A stretch of DNA of 64,000 bases from assembly GCF_001583415.1 (NCBI RefSeq), contig NZ_CP014475.1:248001-312000 (forward strand), read 5' to 3'. The DNA is from Mycolicibacterium phlei (GTDB lineage: Bacteria > Actinomycetota > Actinomycetes > Mycobacteriales > Mycobacteriaceae). Made by a program: the position numbers and the translations under genes. This document shows, piece by piece, positions 8,447 to 17,822 of this stretch. Each line of letters opens with the position of its first letter. Within the stretch, counting starts at the first letter, position 1. The notes beneath the pieces are model-generated. The model saw only the letters and a list, made by a program, of their open reading frames with translations. It searched no databases and was not told the DNA's origin.

Positions 8447-8995
8447 TCAGCGCGGGCGCGTGACGTTCGCGTGTTCGGCGCCGCAGAGGAACACCGCCAT
8501 CCTCGCCGGGGTGTCGCCCGGGTTGCGCCAGCGGTGCCGGGTGCCGTTCTGCACGACGGTGTCGCCGGGTTTGAGCGTGACCTCCGCGCCGTCGTCGAGT
8601 TCGAGCACGATCGTGCCCTCCAGCACCACCTCGAAGTCGATCGTGTCGGTGGTGTGCATACCCGGGTCGGAGTAGTCCATGTACCCGAGCATCCCGGGCA
8701 GCTTCTCCTCCATCTCGGCCATCGCCGCGTCCAGGTCGGCGGGTGGGGCCGCGGGTGCGTTCGACGGCGGCAGCGTCAGGATCGCGAAGCGGAACCCGCC
8801 GATCGGCGGAAAGTAGCTGTGCCACCGCGGCATTGACCCGTCGTCCGGAAACTTCGGCGGCTCGTCGCCGCCCCACAGCAGCACGTTCTGAAACCCCGGC
8901 ATCAGCTGAGTCTCGACGGCTGCGACGGTCTCGTCGCTGACGAACACGGACTTGCCGGACGCGTCGTGTCCGGTGACCACACGGCGAACTGACAT
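8447..8995 (-). CDS. Cupin-domain protein
   Basis: 182 aa from ATG 8995; a TTG four codons upstream is less likely. The C-terminal cupin barrel (about 100-175) carries HTTDTIDFEVVLEG and GDTVVQNGTRHRWRN, including the usual metal-site His and Glu residues. The N-terminal part (about 1-95) looks like the region seen in mycobacterial cupin proteins of unknown function. It may be a small dioxygenase or binding protein; the substrate is unknown. Divergent from the alkyl sulfatase with 53 bp between starts. Confidence 0.82.
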   Translation of the reverse strand: MSVRRVVTGHDASGKSVFVSDETVAAVETQLMPGFQNVLLWGGDEPPKFPDDGSMPRWHSYFPPIGGFRFAILTLPPSNAPAAPPADLDAAMAEMEEKLPGMLGYMDYSDPGMHTTDTIDFEVVLEGTIVLELDDGAEVTLKPGDTVVQNGTRHRWRNPGDTPARMAVFLCGAEHANVTRPR

Positions 8996-9048
8996 GACGA
9001 CAGTCAACCAGCCCCGAGTCGACCCCGCGGATGCATATCGTGGCCGTC

Positions 9049-10929
9049 ATGGAGCAGAAGCCGCCGACCGCCGTCATCGAGGCCGCCCACCGCGCCCACC
9101 TCGCGAACCTGCCGTGGGAGGACACCGCGGACTTCGCCGACGCCGACCGCGGCTTCATCGCCGCCCTGGAGCCGTGCGTGATCACCGCCGCCGACGGCCG
9201 GGTGGTGTGGGACAACGACGCGTATGCGTTCCTCGACGGGGACGCCCCGACGAGCGTGCACCCCAGCCTGTGGCGGCAGAGCCGGCTGTGCGCGAAACAG
9301 GGACTCTACGAGGTCGTCCCGGGGATCTATCAGGTGCGTGGCCTGGACCTGTCGAACATCACGTTCGTCGAGGGCGACACCGGGATCATCGTCATCGACC
9401 CGCTGGTCTCCACCGAGACCGCCGCCGCGGCGCTACAGCTGTACCGCACCCATCGGGGCGACCGCCCCGTCACCGCGGTCATCTACACGCACTCCCACGT
9501 CGACCACTTCGGCGGCGTCCTCGGCGTCACCACCCAGGCCGACGTCGACGCAGGGCGGGTCGTGGTGATCGCCCCCGAGCACTTCACCGAACACGCCGTG
9601 CAGGAGAACGTCTACGCGGGCACCGCGATGGCCCGCCGCGCCGGCTACATGTACGGCGCCGCGCTGGCCCGCGGACCGCGCGGTCAGGTGGGGTGCGGGC
9701 TCGGCCAGGTGGCGTCGACGGGCGAGGTGGCGCTGATCGTGCCGACCCTCGACATCACCGAAACGGGCGAGACCCACACCATCGACGGTGTCGAGATCGA
9801 GTTCCAGATGGCGCCCGGTACCGAGGCGCCCGCCGAGATGCACTTCTACTTCCCGAGGTTCCGGGCGCTGTGCATGGCCGAGAACGCCACCCACAACCTG
9901 CACAACCTGCTGACGCTGCGCGGTGCGCTGGTCCGCGACCCGCACGGCTGGGCCGGCTACCTGACCGAGGCCATCGACCGGTTCGCCGACCGCGTCGATG
10001 TCGCCTTCGCCTCCCATCACTGGCCGACCTGGGGTCGCGACCGCATCGTGGAATACCTGTCGCTGCAACGGGATCTGTACGCCTACCTGCACGACCAGAC
10101 GCTGCGCCTGCTCAACCAGGGCTACACCGGAATCGAGATCGCGGAGAACTTCGCGATGCCGCCCGCCCTGGAGCGGGCCTGGCACACTCACGGCTACTAC
10201 GGGTCGGTCAGCCACAACGTCAAGGCGGTCTACCAGCGCTACATGGGCTGGTTCGACGGCAACCCGGGCCGGCTGTGGCAGCACCCGCCGGAGGCCGTCG
10301 GCCCGCGCTACGTCGCGGCGATGGGCGGCATCGACCGGGTCGTCGAAGTCGCCCGCGAGGCCTTCGACGAAGGCGACTTCCGCTGGGCGGCAACTCTTCT
10401 GGACCATGCGGTGTTCACCGACGAGAACCACGTGCAGGCCCGCGAACTGTACGCCGACACCCTCGAGCAGCTCGCCTACGGCGCCGAGAACGCCGTCTGG
10501 CGCAACTTCTTCCTGTCCGGGGCCACCGAACTGCGCGACGGTCCCTTCGGCACCCCCACCGCCACCGGTGCGTCGGCGACGATCCTCGGCCAACTCACCC
10601 CCGAGCAGATCTTCGACGCGCTGGCCATCAACGTGAACGGGCCGCGCGCCTGGGATCTCGACATCGCCGTCGACATCACGTTCGCCGACACCGCCACCAA
10701 CTACCGGCTCACCCTGCGCAACGGTGTGCTCGTGCACCGGCGTGTGCCCGCCGACCCGGCCACCGCGCAGGCCACCGTCACCGTCGCCAGCAGGACCCGC
10801 CTGCTCACCCTCGCCGCGGGCGACACCACCTCCGACGGGCTGGACATCACCGGTGACGTCGGTGTGCTGCAGTCACTGATCGCGGTGCTCGACCGCCCCG
10901 ACCCGGGGTTCAACATCATCACGCCGTAA
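9049..10929 (+). CDS. Alkyl sulfatase (metallo-beta-lactamase fold, SdsA1 type)
   Basis: 626 aa from ATG 9049; an ATG at 9031 is an alternative. The N-terminal binuclear zinc beta-lactamase domain contains [11 protein letters not shown] (H-x-H-x-D-H), followed by the alkyl-sulfatase dimerisation domain ([10 protein letters not shown] region) and a C-terminal SCP2-like domain ([18 protein letters not shown] and following). Enzymes of this architecture hydrolyse primary alkyl sulfates such as dodecyl sulfate to alcohol plus sulfate. No signal peptide is seen. It corresponds in type and neighbourhood to M. tuberculosis Rv3762c (position relative to the FadE36-like gene). Confidence 0.92.
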   Translation: MEQKPPTAVIEAAHRAHLANLPWEDTADFADADRGFIAALEPCVITAADGRVVWDNDAYAFLDGDAPTSVHPSLWRQSRLCAKQGLYEVVPGIYQVRGLDLSNITFVEGDTGIIVIDPLVSTETAAAALQLYRTHRGDRPVTAVIYTHSHVDHFGGVLGVTTQADVDAGRVVVIAPEHFTEHAVQENVYAGTAMARRAGYMYGAALARGPRGQVGCGLGQVASTGEVALIVPTLDITETGETHTIDGVEIEFQMAPGTEAPAEMHFYFPRFRALCMAENATHNLHNLLTLRGALVRDPHGWAGYLTEAIDRFADRVDVAFASHHWPTWGRDRIVEYLSLQRDLYAYLHDQTLRLLNQGYTGIEIAENFAMPPALERAWHTHGYYGSVSHNVKAVYQRYMGWFDGNPGRLWQHPPEAVGPRYVAAMGGIDRVVEVAREAFDEGDFRWAATLLDHAVFTDENHVQARELYADTLEQLAYGAENAVWRNFFLSGATELRDGPFGTPTATGASATILGQLTPEQIFDALAINVNGPRAWDLDIAVDITFADTATNYRLTLRNGVLVHRRVPADPATAQATVTVASRTRLLTLAAGDTTSDGLDITGDVGVLQSLIAVLDRPDPGFNIITP

Positions 10930-11012
10930 CACGGGCGACTGTGAGGACGTGTTTTCCGCCACGCAATACGCCGAAATCGCCGACGCAAAGAGTCGCGGCT
11001 GTACTCGGGCCC

Positions 11013-11375
11013 ATGACAACGATTTACGACCAGATCGGTGGACACGAAGCGCTCGAGGTCGTCGTCGACGACTTCTATCGACGGGTTCTCCACGACCCCG
11101 AACTCGCCGGGTTCTTCACCGGCACCAACATGTCCCGGCTCAAGGGCAGGCAGGTGGAGTTCTTCGCCGCCGCGCTCGGCGGGCCCGAACCCTACACCGG
11201 TGCGCCGATGCGACAGGTGCACCAGGGCCGCGGCATCACCATGCACCACTTCAACCTCGTGGCCGGCCATCTCAGCGACAGCCTCACCGCGGCCGGTGTG
11301 CCCGGCGAGATCGTCGAGCAGATCCTGGCCGCCGTCGCACCGCTGAGCGCCGACATCGCCAGCAGCGTCGCCTGA
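11013..11375 (+). CDS. glbN: Group I truncated haemoglobin (trHbN)
   Basis: 120 aa from ATG 11013. Two-on-two haem globin; TyrB10 (Y22), LeuE7 (L43), GlnE11 (Q47) and proximal HisF8 (H70) are all present, matching M. tuberculosis trHbN residues Tyr33, Leu54, Gln58 and His81. TrHbN detoxifies nitric oxide to nitrate with O2. The Pre-A N-terminal extension of the tuberculosis protein, which is linked to its high NO dioxygenase activity, is absent. The gene abuts the convergent SDR with no intervening base. Confidence 0.93.
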   Translation: MTTIYDQIGGHEALEVVVDDFYRRVLHDPELAGFFTGTNMSRLKGRQVEFFAAALGGPEPYTGAPMRQVHQGRGITMHHFNLVAGHLSDSLTAAGVPGEIVEQILAAVAPLSADIASSVA

Positions 11376-12149
11376 CTACGGCATCCCGCCGTCGACGCGG
11401 ATGATCGAGCCCGACGTGTAACTCGACGCGTCCGACATCAGATACAGTGCGGCGCCGACGATCTCGGGCGGCTCGCCGATCCGCTTGAGCGCGAAGTGCG
11501 ACACCCCGGACTGCATGGCGTCCATATCCCAGGCCTTGCTCACATCGGTGCGGAACGGTCCGGGCATCAGCGTGTTCACCCGCACCGTCGGACCGAACGC
11601 CAGCGCGAAGCCCTCCGTCAGCGCGTTGAGCCCGGCCTTGGACGCCGCGTACGGCAGCATGTGCCCGTCGGGCCGGCGCGACCCGCTGGTGCTGACGTTG
11701 ATGATCGACCCGCCGCCGTCGCGCACCATGCGCTCGCCGACCAGTGCGGTCAGCCGGAACGGGCCCTTGAAGTTCAGGTTCATCACCGCGTCGAACAGCT
11801 TCTCGGTGACCGAGCTCAGTGACTCGTACAGCGGCGACATCCCGGCGTTGTTCACCAGCACGTCGACCCTGCCGAACCGCTCGTACGCCGCGTCCACCAG
11901 CCCGTCGAGCTCGTCCCAGCGTCCGACGTGCACGCCGTAGGGCATCGCCGCGCGGCCCGTCTCGGCGGTGATCTCCTCCGCGGTGGCCACACAGTTCTCG
12001 TACTTGCGGCTGGCGATGATGACGTCGGCGCCGCACCGCGCCGCGGCGAAGGCCATCTCCCGGCCCAGCCCGCGGCTGCCCCCGGTGATCAACACCACGC
12101 GGTCGGTGAGGTCGAACAGCTGGTCGGCGTATCCGTTGCCCGAGGCCAT
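11376..12149 (-). CDS. SDR family oxidoreductase
   Basis: 257 aa classical short-chain dehydrogenase. Cofactor motif TGGSRGLG (residues 22-29), NNAG near 100, catalytic Ser and Y-x3-K in PYAASK near 166-171, and the C-terminal SGSIIRVDGGMP segment. The Arg after the glycine motif and SRK at the end of beta-2 suggest NADP(H). Substrate unknown. Starts only 17 bp from the divergent phosphatase gene. Confidence 0.9.
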   Translation of the reverse strand: MASGNGYADQLFDLTDRVVLITGGSRGLGREMAFAAARCGADVIIASRKYENCVATAEEITAETGRAAMPYGVHVGRWDELDGLVDAAYERFGRVDVLVNNAGMSPLYESLSSVTEKLFDAVMNLNFKGPFRLTALVGERMVRDGGGSIINVSTSGSRRPDGHMLPYAASKAGLNALTEGFALAFGPTVRVNTLMPGPFRTDVSKAWDMDAMQSGVSHFALKRIGEPPEIVGAALYLMSDASSYTSGSIIRVDGGMP

Positions 12150-12166
12150 GGCCCTATGGTGACACG

Positions 12167-12769
12167 GTGCAGTTCCTTCTCATCCGACACGCTCTGCCGT
12201 TGCGCAGCGAGCCCGGCCAGGGATCCGATCCGGATCTGTCCGAGGAGGGCTGGCAGCAGGCCAAACGGCTGCCTGATGCGCTGGCGCGGTTCCCGATCAA
12301 ACGGCTGATCAGCAGCCCGCAGAAGCGTGCGTTCCAGACCGCCGAGCCGGTCGCCGACGCGCTGGGCCTGCCGATCGAGATCGACGAGCGGCTCGCCGAG
12401 TACGACCGCGGAAAGTCGCACTACACGCCGGTCGAGGAGCTCACCGGAGAGGACATCGAGCGCCTCGCCAACGGCGAGTTGCCGCGCGGCATCGACCGGG
12501 ACGAGTTCCTGGCGCGGGTCGACGCCGCCATCGACGACATCAAGGCCTCGGCCGACCGCACCGACACCGTGGCGGTGTTCAGCCACGGTGGCGTGATCAA
12601 CGCGACACTGCACCGCGTCATGAAGACCGAAAAGCTGATTTGCGCTCAGATCGACTACACCGGCATCACCCGAATCCTGTGGTCGTCGTCGCGCGAGCAG
12701 TTCTACGTGGCGGGGGTCAACAGCGTCGAGCACGTATGGGACCTGCTGCCGCGTAACCGGCAATGGTAG
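12167..12769 (+). CDS. Histidine phosphatase (phosphoglycerate mutase-like) family protein
   Basis: 200 aa from GTG 12167. The catalytic LIRHALP motif (RH at residues 6-7, one residue different from the usual RHG) opens the protein; other active-site residues are in SSPQKRAFQTA and FSHGGVIN. The family removes phosphate from small molecules or proteins; the substrate cannot be assigned. It starts 17 bp from the divergent SDR, so its mRNA has a very short leader or none. The downstream FadE36-like gene follows after 10 bp, probably co-transcribed. Confidence 0.88.
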   Translation: MQFLLIRHALPLRSEPGQGSDPDLSEEGWQQAKRLPDALARFPIKRLISSPQKRAFQTAEPVADALGLPIEIDERLAEYDRGKSHYTPVEELTGEDIERLANGELPRGIDRDEFLARVDAAIDDIKASADRTDTVAVFSHGGVINATLHRVMKTEKLICAQIDYTGITRILWSSSREQFYVAGVNSVEHVWDLLPRNRQW

Positions 12770-12779
12770 GAAAGTCCCC

Positions 12780-13814
12780 GTGACTTCCACCTCGCTCGAA
12801 GGGCTCGACCTCACCGCGCTGGACCGGCATCTGCGTGCCGAGGGCATCCCGCGGTCCGGTGAGCTGCGCGCCGAGTTGATCTCCGGCGGCCAGTCGAACC
12901 TGACCTTCCTGGTGTTCGACGACGCCTCGAAGTGGGTGCTGCGCCGACCGCCGCTGCGCGGTCTGACGCCGTCGGCGCACGACATGGCGCGCGAGTACCG
13001 GGTGATGTCGGCGCTGGCCGGCACCGCGGTCCCGGTGCCGCCCGCGGTCACCATGCGCAACGACGACTCCGTGCTGGGCGCTCCGTTCCAGATGGTGGAG
13101 TACGTGCCGGGCCGGGTGATCCGCTACACCGCCCAGCTCGAGGAGCTCGGCGACAAGGCCACCATCGACGCCTGCGTCGACTCGCTGATCAAGGTGCTGG
13201 CGGATCTGCACGCCATCGACCCGGAGTCGGTCGGACTCGGTGACTTCGGCAAGCCCACCGGCTACCTGGAGCGGCAGGTGCGCCGCTGGGGCGGGCAGTG
13301 GGAGCACGTGCGCCACGAGGACGACCCGCGCGACGGCGACGTCGCGCGCCTGCGTAAAGCGCTGGCCGAACGCATTCCGCCGCAGAGCCGCAGCGCGATC
13401 GTGCACGGCGACTACCGCATCGACAACACGATGATCGACAACGACGACCCGACCAGGATCGTCGCGGTGCTGGACTGGGAGATGTCCACGCTGGGTGACC
13501 CGGTCAGCGACGCCGCGCTGATGTGCGTCTACCGGCACCCGCTGTTCAACCACGTGCACAACGACGCGGCCTGGGCGTCGCCGCTGATCCCGTCGGCCGA
13601 CGAACTCGCCCAGCGGTATTCGGTGGCGGCCGGCCACTCGCTGGACCACTGGGACTTCTACATGGCGCTGGCGTACTTCAAGCTGGCGATCATCGCGGCG
13701 GGCATCGGCTTCCGTGGCCGGGTCGGTGGCGGGGTCTCCGACAACGCCGTCAAGGTCGACGAGGCCGTCGCGCCGCTGATCGCCGCCGGCCTGGCCGAAC
13801 TCAAACTCGGCTGA
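12780..13814 (+). CDS. APH-fold phosphotransferase (FadE36/Rv3761c type)
   Basis: 344 aa from GTG 12780. Aminoglycoside-phosphotransferase/choline-kinase fold: ISGGQSNLTFLV nucleotide loop, the catalytic HGDYRIDN (H-x-D-x4-N) and metal-binding VLDWEMSTLGDP. Related proteins are fused to or next to acyl-CoA dehydrogenases (ACAD10/11-like), where they phosphorylate hydroxyacyl substrates. The tuberculosis neighbour called fadE36 is of this fold rather than an acyl-CoA dehydrogenase. The acceptor substrate here is unknown. Ends one base from the convergent LapA-like gene. Confidence 0.9.
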   Translation: MTSTSLEGLDLTALDRHLRAEGIPRSGELRAELISGGQSNLTFLVFDDASKWVLRRPPLRGLTPSAHDMAREYRVMSALAGTAVPVPPAVTMRNDDSVLGAPFQMVEYVPGRVIRYTAQLEELGDKATIDACVDSLIKVLADLHAIDPESVGLGDFGKPTGYLERQVRRWGGQWEHVRHEDDPRDGDVARLRKALAERIPPQSRSAIVHGDYRIDNTMIDNDDPTRIVAVLDWEMSTLGDPVSDAALMCVYRHPLFNHVHNDAAWASPLIPSADELAQRYSVAAGHSLDHWDFYMALAYFKLAIIAAGIGFRGRVGGGVSDNAVKVDEAVAPLIAAGLAELKLG

Positions 13815-14183
13815 TCACCCCAGCGCGGCCTTGTAGTTCTTCTTGGCCGCGCGGCGCAGCTGAATGATCCGCACCATCCCGGCCAGCGCGGTGATCAGCC
13901 CGCCGCCCACGGCGGCACCCAGGATCGCCACCCCCAGCGGCAGGTTCCAGCGCCAGCCGAGGAACGCGAACTCCGTCGACGCGGTGTTCTGCGCGATGAA
14001 GATCAGCAGGACCACCAGCACCAGGAAACCGGCGATCACCGCCGCCCACAGTGCCGCGGCCCGGGTGAAGCGGACCTTGTCGACGTCCGGCTGACCGGCG
14101 TGCTCGTCACCCGGTGGGTTCGGCGGCACGGGGATCGGATCCAGCGGGCCCGGCTGACTCCCCGGGTGCGGGTCGGTACTCAT
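13815..14183 (-). CDS. LapA-domain (DUF1049) membrane protein, Rv3760-like
   Basis: 122 aa from ATG 14183. A proline-rich cytosolic N-terminus (about 35 residues) is followed by two hydrophobic segments (ALWAAVIAGFLVLVVLLIFI and LGVAILGAAVGGGLITALAG) and a basic C-terminus (LRRAAKKNYKAALG). The intervening NTASTEFAFLGWRWNLPL is the LapA/DUF1049 signature. Function unknown. Its position between the FadE36-like gene and proX matches Rv3760. Confidence 0.82.
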   Translation of the reverse strand: MSTDPHPGSQPGPLDPIPVPPNPPGDEHAGQPDVDKVRFTRAAALWAAVIAGFLVLVVLLIFIAQNTASTEFAFLGWRWNLPLGVAILGAAVGGGLITALAGMVRIIQLRRAAKKNYKAALG

Positions 14184-14294
14184 ACCCCCATCTTGACCGC
14201 TCCGGTGTGCCGGCGAACCGGATTGGCTTTCTCGCGGCGCGTCACGCTGAGTAAAACCCGACCGGAGCTGCGGCGATCTCGGTACGGTCGGAGC

Positions 14295-15251
14295 ATGACG
14301 CCCCCACAGGCGAGGTCGCGGCCCGGCCTCGCCGCGGTAGCAGCGGTCCTGATCGCCCTTCTGCTCGCGGGATGCGGCAGCTCCAACCCGCTCGGCGGCG
14401 GCGAGGTCTCCGGTGATCTGAAGACCATCGCGGTCGGCTCGGCGGACTTCACCGAGTCCAAGATCATCGCCGAGATCTACGCCCAGACGCTGGAGGCCAA
14501 CGGCTTCACCGTGCGCCGCCAGTTCGGTATCGGCAGCCGCGAGACCTACATCCCCGCCGTGCAGGACCACTCGATCGACCTGATCCCGGAGTACACCGGC
14601 AACCTGCTGCAGTACTTCGACCCGGAGGCGACGGCGACGACGCCCGACGCGGTGCTGCTCGCCCTACTGCGGGCGCTGCCGGGAGACCTGTCGATCCTGT
14701 ACCCGTCGCCCGCTGAGGACAAGGACACCCTCGCGGTCACCGAGGCCACCGCACAGCGGTGGAACCTCACGACCATCGCCGATCTGGCCGCGCACTCCGC
14801 GGAGGTGAAAATCGGTGCGCCGTCGGAGTTCGCGACCCGCACCACCGGGCTGGTCGGCCTGAAGGACAAGTACGGTCTGGACATCTCGCCCGGCAACTTC
14901 GTCGCGATCAGCGACGGCGGCGGCCCGGCCACCGTGCAGGCGCTGGAGAGCGGTGCGATCACCGCGGCCAACATCTTCAGCACCTCACCGGCGATCGAGA
15001 AGAACCGGCTGGTGGTGCTCGAGGACCCGCAGAACGTGTTCCTGGCCGCCAACGTCGTCCCGCTGGTGGCCTCGCAGAAGATGTCGACCGACCTGAAGTC
15101 GGTGCTGGACGCGGTCAGCGCCAAGCTCACCACCGAGGCGCTGATCGAGCTGAACACCTCCGTCGAGGGCAACCAGGGCGTCGACCCCGACGAGGCGGCC
15201 CGAAAGTGGGTCACCGACAACGGATTCGATCAACCACTGGGGCAGAAGTGA
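14295..15251 (+). CDS. proX: Glycine betaine/osmoprotectant ABC transporter, substrate-binding lipoprotein
   Basis: 318 aa from ATG 14295. Lipoprotein signal with lipobox LLAGC (Cys27). OpuAC/ProX-type binding fold: ADFTESKIIAEIYAQTLEANG, then ETYIPAVQDHSIDLIPEYTG, a hallmark of quaternary-ammonium binding proteins. It captures betaine, choline or carnitine-like solutes outside the membrane. First gene of a four-gene operon; the stop overlaps the ATPase start (GTGA). Gene order proX-V-W-Z matches M. tuberculosis Rv3759c-Rv3756c. Confidence 0.93.
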   Translation: MTPPQARSRPGLAAVAAVLIALLLAGCGSSNPLGGGEVSGDLKTIAVGSADFTESKIIAEIYAQTLEANGFTVRRQFGIGSRETYIPAVQDHSIDLIPEYTGNLLQYFDPEATATTPDAVLLALLRALPGDLSILYPSPAEDKDTLAVTEATAQRWNLTTIADLAAHSAEVKIGAPSEFATRTTGLVGLKDKYGLDISPGNFVAISDGGGPATVQALESGAITAANIFSTSPAIEKNRLVVLEDPQNVFLAANVVPLVASQKMSTDLKSVLDAVSAKLTTEALIELNTSVEGNQGVDPDEAARKWVTDNGFDQPLGQK

Positions 15252-16354
15252 TCGACTTCGACCACGTCAGCAAGCGTTTCCCGGACGGCACCGTCGCTGT
15301 CGACGACCTCACCCTGGAGATCCCCGAGGGCACGCTCGCGGTGTTCGTCGGCCCGTCGGGCTGCGGCAAGACCACCTCGATGCGGATGATCAACCGGATG
15401 ATCGAGCCCACCTCGGGCACGCTGACCGTCGACGGCCGCGACGTCACCACGGTCGACCCGGTCAAGCTGCGGCTGGGCATCGGCTACGTCATTCAGAGCG
15501 CCGGGCTGATGCCGCACCTGCGCGTCGTCGACAACGTCGCCACCGTGCCGGTGCTGCGCGGCGAATCCCGGCGCAGCGCACGCAGAGCCGCGCTGGAGGT
15601 GATGGAGCGGGTGGGCCTGGACCCCCGGCTCGCCGACCGTTACCCGGCCCAGCTGTCCGGTGGGCAGCAGCAGCGGGTCGGGGTGGCGCGGGCGCTGGCC
15701 GGCGACCCGCCGATCCTGCTGATGGACGAGCCGTTCAGCGCCGTGGACCCCGTGGTCCGCGAGGAGCTGCAGACCGAGATCCTGCGTCTGCACGCCGAAC
15801 TGCGCAAGACCATCGTCTTTGTCACCCATGACATCGACGAGGCGGTGAAGCTCGGCGAGAAGGTCGCGGTGTTCGGCCGCGGCGGGGTGCTGCAGCAGTA
15901 CGCCGAACCGGCGTTCCTGCTGTCCAACCCGGCCAACGAGATGGTGGCGGGATTCGTCGGCGCCGACCGCGGCTACCGCGGGCTGCAGTTCTTCCACGCC
16001 AGCGGCCTGCCGCTGCACGAGATCCGCACCGTCGACGAAAACGCGGTCGACACACTGCAACTCGCGCCCGGCGAGTGGCGGCTGGTGACCAAGGGCGCCA
16101 AACCGTACGCGTGGATCAACGCCGAGGGGGTCGAGGTCTACCGTGCGGGCCGTTCGCTGTACGACAGCACGATCGGCGGCGGCTCGCTGTTCAAACCGGG
16201 CGGCAGCCTGCGCACCGCGCTGGACGCGGCGCTGTCGTCGCCCAGCGGCCTGGGCGTCGCGGTCGACGAGGACGGCAGGCTGACCGGCGGGGTACGCGCC
16301 GACGACGTGCTCGCCGCGCTGGCAGCCCAGCGTCGCGTGCCGGAGCTGGGCTAG
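15248..16354 (+). CDS. proV: Glycine betaine/osmoprotectant ABC transporter ATPase
   Basis: 368 aa from GTG 15248, overlapping the proX stop. ABC ATPase with Walker A GPSGCGKT, Q-loop GYVIQS, signature LSGGQQQRV, Walker B ILLMDEP and H-loop VTHD. The region after residue 250 is an extra C-terminal domain (CBS-like position) seen in OpuCA/ProV proteins that sense ionic strength or nucleotide, though canonical CBS repeats are not clear here. Cytosolic partner of ProW and ProZ. Confidence 0.93.
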   Translation: MIDFDHVSKRFPDGTVAVDDLTLEIPEGTLAVFVGPSGCGKTTSMRMINRMIEPTSGTLTVDGRDVTTVDPVKLRLGIGYVIQSAGLMPHLRVVDNVATVPVLRGESRRSARRAALEVMERVGLDPRLADRYPAQLSGGQQQRVGVARALAGDPPILLMDEPFSAVDPVVREELQTEILRLHAELRKTIVFVTHDIDEAVKLGEKVAVFGRGGVLQQYAEPAFLLSNPANEMVAGFVGADRGYRGLQFFHASGLPLHEIRTVDENAVDTLQLAPGEWRLVTKGAKPYAWINAEGVEVYRAGRSLYDSTIGGGSLFKPGGSLRTALDAALSSPSGLGVAVDEDGRLTGGVRADDVLAALAAQRRVPELG

Positions 16355-16356
16355 CG

Positions 16357-17013
16357 ATGCGCTACCTGGTCACCCACCTCGACACGCTGTGGGCGCTGAC
16401 CGTGATCCACCTGCGGCTGTCGCTGATCCCGATCGTGCTGGGGTTGCTCATCGCGGTGCCGCTGGGCGCCCTGGTGCAGCGGCGGCCCACCCTGCGCCGG
16501 CTCACCACGGTCACCGCCAGCATCGTGTTCACGATCCCGTCGCTGGCGCTGTTCGTGGTGCTGCCGCTGCTGATCCCGACCCGCATCCTCGACGAGGCCA
16601 ACGTCATCGTCGCGCTCACCCTCTACACCGTCGCGCTGCTGGTGCGCGCGGTGCCCGAGGCGCTGGACGCGGTGTCGTCGACGGTGCTCGACGCCGCCAC
16701 CGCCGTCGGCTACCGCCCGCTCACCCGGATGCTGAAAGTTGAACTGCCGCTGGCGGTTCCGGTGCTGATCGCGAGCCTGCGTGTGGTCGCGGTGACCAAC
16801 ATCTCGATGGTGTCGGTGGGCTCGGTGATCGGGATCGGCGGGCTGGGCACCTGGTTCACCGAGGGCTACCAGGCCAACAAGAGCGACCAGATCGTCGCCG
16901 GCATCATCGCGATCTTCGTGCTCGCGATCATCATCGACACCCTGATCATGTTCGCCGGCCGGGCGCTGACGCCGTGGGCGCGCACCCCGAAGGCCAAGGC
17001 GGTGACCGGATGA
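16357..17013 (+). CDS. proW: Glycine betaine/osmoprotectant ABC transporter permease
   Basis: 218 aa. Binding-protein-dependent permease with five to six membrane segments; the EAA-type coupling loop reads LDAATAVGYRPLTRMLKVEL. The start is 2 bp after the proV stop, and its stop overlaps the proZ start (ATGA at 17010). Forms the channel with ProZ; osmoprotectant import is expected from the ProX type. Confidence 0.92.
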   Translation: MRYLVTHLDTLWALTVIHLRLSLIPIVLGLLIAVPLGALVQRRPTLRRLTTVTASIVFTIPSLALFVVLPLLIPTRILDEANVIVALTLYTVALLVRAVPEALDAVSSTVLDAATAVGYRPLTRMLKVELPLAVPVLIASLRVVAVTNISMVSVGSVIGIGGLGTWFTEGYQANKSDQIVAGIIAIFVLAIIIDTLIMFAGRALTPWARTPKAKAVTG

Positions 17014-17822
17014 CACCGCTGGACTTCCTGCAGCAGGCGTTGTCGTACATCTTCACCGCGGCCAACTGGGGCGGCCCGGCCGGGCTGACCACCCGCATCC
17101 TCGAGCACCTGCAGTACACCGTTGTGGCCGTGTTCTTCTCGGCGCTGGTCGCGATCCCGCTCGGCATGCTGATCGGGCACACCGGCCGCGGCACGTTCCT
17201 CGTCGTCACCGGGGTCAACGCGCTGCGCGCCCTGCCCACCCTCGGTGTGCTGCTGCTCGGGGTGCTGCTGTGGGGGCTGGGCCTGGTGCCGCCGACGGTG
17301 GCGCTGATGCTGCTGGGCATCCCGCCGCTGCTGGCGGGCACCTACGCCGGCGTCGCCAACGTCGACCCCGCCGTCGTGGACGCCGCCCGCGCGATGGGCA
17401 TGACCGAACGCCGCGTGCTGCTCAAGGTGGAGACGCCGATCGCGGCGCCGCTGATCCTCGGCGGGCTGCGCACCGCGACCCTGCAGATCGTGGCCACCGC
17501 CACCGTCGCCGCCTACGCCAGCCTGGGCGGGCTGGGCCGCTACCTGATCGACGGCATCAAGGTGCGTCAGTTTCACCTGGCGCTGGTCGGCGCGCTGATG
17601 GTGACGCTGCTGGCGTTGTTGCTGGACGCGTTGCTGGCGTTCGCGGTGTGGGCGTCGGTGCCCGGAAACGGCCGGCTCAAGCGGGCCGGGATGCCGCAGC
17701 CGCTGCTGAGTGACGAGATCGCCGTGGAGGCGCGACCGCGCCCGACATCACAGCGGGCGGGACCGGGTGGGCCGGGCGGCCGTTACGAACGCGGCGATCC
17801 TTCGCCTACGGTAGAGGGGTGA
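17010..17822 (+). CDS. proZ: Glycine betaine/osmoprotectant ABC transporter permease
   Basis: 270 aa from ATG 17010. Second permease of the betaine system, with five to six hydrophobic segments and the EAA loop DAARAMGMTERRVLLKVETP. The polar C-terminal tail (about 45 residues) is longer than in ProW. The stop overlaps the GTG of the glycolipid-binding-domain gene, so five genes are translationally chained. Confidence 0.92.
   Translation: MTPLDFLQQALSYIFTAANWGGPAGLTTRILEHLQYTVVAVFFSALVAIPLGMLIGHTGRGTFLVVTGVNALRALPTLGVLLLGVLLWGLGLVPPTVALMLLGIPPLLAGTYAGVANVDPAVVDAARAMGMTERRVLLKVETPIAAPLILGGLRTATLQIVATATVAAYASLGGLGRYLIDGIKVRQFHLALVGALMVTLLALLLDALLAFAVWASVPGNGRLKRAGMPQPLLSDEIAVEARPRPTSQRAGPGGPGGRYERGDPSPTVEG

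Noticed and set aside
9433..10737. 434-aa minus-strand frame within the alkyl sulfatase gene
   Set aside because: Antisense shadow; the plus strand holds the HxHxDH zinc site and the SCP2-like domain.
12780..13814. Acyl-CoA dehydrogenase (as the fadE36 name implies)
   Set aside because: The protein has the HxDx4N and D-W-E kinase motifs of the APH fold and none of the acyl-CoA dehydrogenase flavin motifs.
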